From an uncultured Clostridia bacterium (GTDB taxonomy: Bacteria > Bacillota > Clostridia > Lachnospirales > Anaerotignaceae): DNA of 6,109 nt. The notes beneath the pieces were generated by a model. That model was given only the letters and a program-made list of their open reading frames with translations. It was not told where the DNA came from and searched no databases. Numbering within the stretch: position 1 is the first letter of the stretch; every line of letters begins with the position of its first letter. Below are positions 5,462 to 6,109 of the stretch, piece by piece. The position numbers and the translations under genes are program-made. The stretch lies in contig CALASU010000096.1 of assembly GCA_937888765.1 (NCBI GenBank), positions 1 through 6,109 of the forward strand, in the 5' to 3' direction.

Positions 5462-6109
5462 TTATTTTGCTGCTTTCACGGCACGCAGGACTGCCATTTC
5501 TGTTGCTTTTGCTGCAAGAATGCCCACAACATCTACCGGGACGCTAGGCATTTCGATTTCTTCTGTGGAAAGGCAGAACAGGGTATCGCCGTCCATTGTG
5601 GTATGGATGGGACGGATACAGCGTGCCAGACCATCATGTGCCATGCCCGCAATCTTTGCTGCCTGTGCTTTTGTGAGCTTTACATTTGTGGCAATGATGC
5701 CGATGGTGGTATTCTGCCCGCTGAAGGAGAGCGAAGAAGCCAGTTCGATCACGCCTTCTTCTGTGGAGAGGAATGTACCATCATCGGTTTTCGTTCCTGC
5801 AATGATTTTTCCGTCTTCGTATACGTCGCCAAATGCATTTACCGCAATCAGTGCCGCTACACGGATACCGTTTTCGGTTACTTCGCTCCAGGAACCGATA
5901 CCGCTGTTTGTACAGTAATCCATGCCCCGCAGTTTGCCGACAGTTGCGCCGCAGCCTGCCCCGTGGTCGCCTTCCAGCAATACGGAATCGGAAGCATTTT
6001 CGCATGCCTGTCTGCCCATTCTGGCATCGGGGCGGGTAAAAGGATCTCCGTAAGAAAGGTCAAACAGTATCGCAGCAGGAACGATGGGCACTCTGGTTAC
6101 GCCGACATC
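5462..6109 (-). CDS. P1-family (DmpA/S58) peptidase, C-terminal part
   Basis: The last 215 residues of a P1-family peptidase, a self-cleaving N-terminal-nucleophile hydrolase related to the L-aminopeptidase/D-esterase DmpA. The 5' end lies beyond the window. The reading frame is open to base 6109 (DVGVTRVPIVPAAILFDL), so the GTG at 6091 is internal, not the start. Family signatures seen are LFDLSYGD (15-22 of the visible part), EGDHGAGCGATVGK (46-59), SGIGSWS (69-75) with Ser73 at the expected self-cleavage and nucleophile position, ALIAVNAFGDV (86-96), NTTIGIIATN (133-142) and AHDGLARCIRPIHT followed by DGDTLF (157-178). These peptidases cut N-terminal residues from small peptides or amides; the substrate cannot be told from sequence. 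It is probably chromosomal and unrelated to the transposon. It is followed by guaA on the same strand after 182 bp. Confidence 0.88.
   Translation of the reverse strand, partial: DVGVTRVPIVPAAILFDLSYGDPFTRPDARMGRQACENASDSVLLEGDHGAGCGATVGKLRGMDYCTNSGIGSWSEVTENGIRVAALIAVNAFGDVYEDGKIIAGTKTDDGTFLSTEEGVIELASSLSFSGQNTTIGIIATNVKLTKAQAAKIAGMAHDGLARCIRPIHTTMDGDTLFCLSTEEIEMPSVPVDVVGILAAKATEMAVLRAVKAAK

Overview
The window holds the targeting-and-transposition end of a Tn7-like transposon, sitting just downstream of the 3' end of a chromosomal guaA gene. All genes lie on the minus strand. Strong AGGAGG-type ribosome binding sites and the protein families point to a Firmicute (Bacillota), probably an anaerobic gut or rumen type. 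The unusual GuaA suggests to me a Negativicute, but that is a weak guess. The transposon genes are visibly AT-richer than guaA and the peptidase gene, as expected for an acquired element.

Layout from right to left, which is the direction of transcription. Positions 6109-5462 carry the C-terminal 215 residues of a P1-family (DmpA/S58) peptidase. An AT-rich spacer (5461-5280) with an extended -10 promoter leads to guaA (5279-3990). Its synthetase half looks intact, but its glutamine amidotransferase half has lost about 100 residues, including the catalytic cysteine and the His/Glu pair. After the guaA stop comes a 247-bp block (3736-3982) bounded by 32-bp inverted repeats (31/32 matching) and containing a bidirectional intrinsic terminator. 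It resembles a small non-autonomous element (MITE-like). Next is the transposon end (about 3560-3716, possibly to 3726), full of TTCCC(C)AAAAA repeats that look like TnsB-binding sites. Then come tnsA (3536-3198), tnsB (3211-1439), tnsC (1446-205) and the first 69 codons of a tnsD/tniQ gene (208-1), which continues out of the window.

How the parts work together: TnsD/TniQ would select the target DNA, the AAA+ protein TnsC would pass that signal on, and TnsB (DDE recombinase) with TnsA (PD-(D/E)XK-like nuclease) would cut and join the ends. The four tns genes overlap (14, 8 and 4 bp) and must be one operon. The order and orientation, with the tnsA-proximal end facing the 3' end of a conserved housekeeping gene, copy the Tn7/glmS arrangement and suggest that the guaA 3' end is the attachment site. 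Removing the 247-bp inverted-repeat block leaves about 26 bp between the guaA stop and the transposon end, close to the spacing known for Tn7 downstream of glmS. The other transposon end and all cargo lie outside the window, so the target duplication cannot be checked.
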